Shown here piece by piece: positions 62,701 to 64,000 of a stretch of 64,000 bases of DNA (its first letter is position 1; the number at the start of each line of letters is the position of its first letter). The notes under the pieces were generated by a model. It saw nothing but the letters and a program-made list of their open reading frames with translations. It was not told where the DNA came from and ran no database searches. The translations under genes and the position numbers were made by a program. Source of the stretch: Nitrospira japonica (GTDB lineage: Bacteria > Nitrospirota > Nitrospiria > Nitrospirales > Nitrospiraceae); the NCBI RefSeq assembly GCF_900169565.1, contig NZ_LT828648.1, forward strand, positions 1 through 64,000, written 5' to 3'.

Positions 62701-63468
62701 TCAGTATGCCGCTGGATTGGACAGCGGCCGCTGGGAAAACAAGGGAACTGCGTGCAAGCTATCGAAATACAAGGACGAATCCCCCAGCACCACCAATCCT
62801 ACTTCGCCAAACCCGAGCGAATGGTCCTGAATGGACAGAACCTGGGCTCCGTCGAAAAACGTTTCCAGAAAATCTTTGCTGATGATCGTGTTCCGCTGAA
62901 TCCTGAGCGAATGCCACTCGGTGGCTTTGGGTACAATGGCGGTCTGCCCCAGCACCGTCACGTTTCCATCCACCATCCGGACGACCTCCAAACGCTTTGC
63001 CGAGAGATCGATAATCGCGGCATAGAATTGCGAGGCATCCTTCAGTCCGATGATGATCCCTCCCCGGCCCGTTCCTCCTTCCGCGGGAAACCGCAGACGG
63101 ACCGAGACATCCGGATATTCATACTGCAGCTTGCTCGCGACGAGCATCCGATAGCAGGTTTCCTGTTTGCAGGAAGACACCGCTTTGAGCATGTTCGGAG
63201 GCGACGGAGACTCGGGATCCGCTTCGATGGTCCAGGTTCCCGTGGACTCACCCCCGAAGGTCAGCTGCGAAAAGTCCGCCGGTGATTCGGACGGCTGCTG
63301 CTGATCGAACGTCCACCGGTTAAACAGGCCGCCGGTGATTTGCCCCTTGAGGTTGGCTTCTTTTTCCGATTGAGTCTCTATCTGGATCGCGTCGGCCGGC
63401 GCGTACAGCACGGCCGCCTGACCCATGGTTGACACAAGGATCGCCACGCATATCTTGGACAGATTCAT
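62701..63468 (-). CDS. Exported beta-sandwich protein of unknown function
   Basis: The 255-aa protein starts at ATG 63468, overlapping the gene at 63465 by 4 nt. It has a signal peptide (ICVAILVSTMGQAAVLYAPA). The body looks like a concanavalin/laminin-G-type beta-sandwich: VSVRLRFPAEGGTGRGGIII, QFYAAIIDLSAKRLEVVR, and LGFGEVGLVVLGDSSLYFDS near the end. Such domains in exported proteins often bind sugars. The exact family is not assigned. Confidence 0.65.
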   Translation of the reverse strand: MNLSKICVAILVSTMGQAAVLYAPADAIQIETQSEKEANLKGQITGGLFNRWTFDQQQPSESPADFSQLTFGGESTGTWTIEADPESPSPPNMLKAVSSCKQETCYRMLVASKLQYEYPDVSVRLRFPAEGGTGRGGIIIGLKDASQFYAAIIDLSAKRLEVVRMVDGNVTVLGQTAIVPKATEWHSLRIQRNTIISKDFLETFFDGAQVLSIQDHSLGFGEVGLVVLGDSSLYFDSLHAVPLFSQRPLSNPAAY

Positions 63469-63758
63469 GATTCGGACGTGTTCCCTTCGTTGGTCATAGT
63501 CATGATGGACCGGGGCTGCCCCAAGTCGACAATGTCCCGCTGACGCTGATCCCGCTCCCGGAGAATCTCTTTTCGCCGCTGCCAGCGGTTCCACGTCCAC
63601 CAGTGCAGCTTGTCGCGAAACGTCACCACCGGGGGCCGGACGCTGCCGCCGGGAGCATGCTGAAAATCATAGCCCTGGTGGGTATTGCGGCGCTCAAAAA
63701 ATCGCCGGTACAGATGATCGTAGATACCTTTTGCTCCATCGCCCGCCACGACAATCAC
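63465..63758 (-). CDS. Small protein of unknown function
   Basis: The 97-aa protein is rich in basic and aromatic residues (YDHLYRRFFERRNTHQGYDF, LHWWTWNRWQRRKEILRERD). It has no signal peptide or recognised motif. It lies 3 bp after the DUF255-like gene and overlaps the next gene by 4 nt, so it belongs to a small operon. Function unknown. Confidence 0.55.
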   Translation of the reverse strand: MIVVAGDGAKGIYDHLYRRFFERRNTHQGYDFQHAPGGSVRPPVVTFRDKLHWWTWNRWQRRKEILRERDQRQRDIVDLGQPRSIMTMTNEGNTSES

Positions 63759-63761
63759 TCC

Positions 63762-64000
63762 TTATGACGACAACAACCGTTCCAGTTCTTTCGGCTCGGC
63801 CACCGGAGCCGAGCACGTCCGCCCATGACAGACGTACGCAGCCGGATTCCCTTGCAGGCCCGTCTTTCCCGCAGCCAGCGGCAATTCGGGTTCGCTCGCC
63901 TGTCTCGATGGATCGACCGCCAATACCACCCGATTCGACAGATAGCGCTGGTGCACCGTCGTCAAGAGCGCCTCCGTCAACCGATGACTCCGAGGTCCGA
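63762..64000 (-). CDS. C-terminal end of a thioredoxin/DUF255 (YyaL-like) protein, partial
   Basis: The frame is open to the right window edge and ends at 63762. The end (GNPAAYVCHGRTCSAPVAEP, then KELERLLSS) matches the conserved C-terminus of DUF255/YyaL or spermatogenesis-associated protein 20 homologues, where a YVC...C.AP motif closes the glycosidase-like barrel. Only about 79 residues of a protein of about 680 are visible, so the start and thioredoxin domain lie outside the window. Confidence 0.7.
   Translation of the reverse strand, partial: GPRSHRLTEALLTTVHQRYLSNRVVLAVDPSRQASEPELPLAAGKTGLQGNPAAYVCHGRTCSAPVAEPKELERLLSS

Overview
The window looks like a chromosomal segment of a GC-rich Gram-negative bacterium, most likely Nitrospira or a close relative (phylum Nitrospirota). 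This is inferred from a full lipid A/LPS and BamA gene set together with a bacterial 20S proteasome cluster (ARC/Mpa-type ATPase, Dop, PrcB, PrcA, PafA). That combination is known from Nitrospira and Leptospirillum. No rRNA, tRNA or CRISPR array was seen.

Region 1 (1-23,350, minus strand) is one long envelope-biogenesis gene train. It is read leftwards from a good sigma70-type promoter at 23,320-23,348: bamA, two Skp/OmpH-like chaperone genes (one a predicted lipoprotein), fabZ, lpxA, lpxI, a Gfo/Idh/MocA oxidoreductase, lpxB, msbA, a frameshifted DUF374/LpxL-like acyltransferase, waaA, lpxK, a waaF-gmhB fusion and waaC. Beyond a 213-bp inverted-repeat element lie eight glycosyltransferases, the last cut by the window edge. 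Many junctions are 1-17 nt overlaps, which suggests translational coupling. lpxD and lpxC are not here.

Region 2 (23,440-29,974, plus strand) holds galU, lon, thiL, a DUF2062 membrane protein and an HD-domain phosphohydrolase.

Region 3 (29,972-39,406) is accessory. It has an inverted-repeat element forming the stop codons of two convergent genes, small exported or hypothetical proteins, a DUF5615/DUF433 toxin-antitoxin-like pair, and an exported protein with a Bacteroidetes-style tail-fibre C-terminus paired with an unknown secreted protein. It also has a 68-aa protein plus nucleotidyltransferase pair, a complete IS30-family element, two diverged copies of an interspersed repeat, and a 2.3-copy tandem array.

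Region 4 (39,407-46,870, minus strand) is the proteasome/pupylation cluster: ARC ATPase, dop, prcB, prcA, pafA, and an M23 metallopeptidase overlapping pafA. Both ends of the cluster have recognisable promoters. No Pup or UBact modifier gene was found in the cluster or in the gaps of the window.

Region 5 (46,917-64,000) contains thiS-thiG-thiE and a stand-alone PolX-N-like protein. It then has a housekeeping/division train transcribed leftwards from 58,105: ffh, rpsP, rimM, trmD, rplS, rnhB, yraN, ftsE, ftsX, envC, ctpA. Next come a DUF4321 membrane protein, uvrB, a DEAD-box helicase, an RRM RNA-binding protein with a long leader and a terminator, two uncharacterised proteins, and the C-terminus of a DUF255/YyaL-like protein at the right edge.
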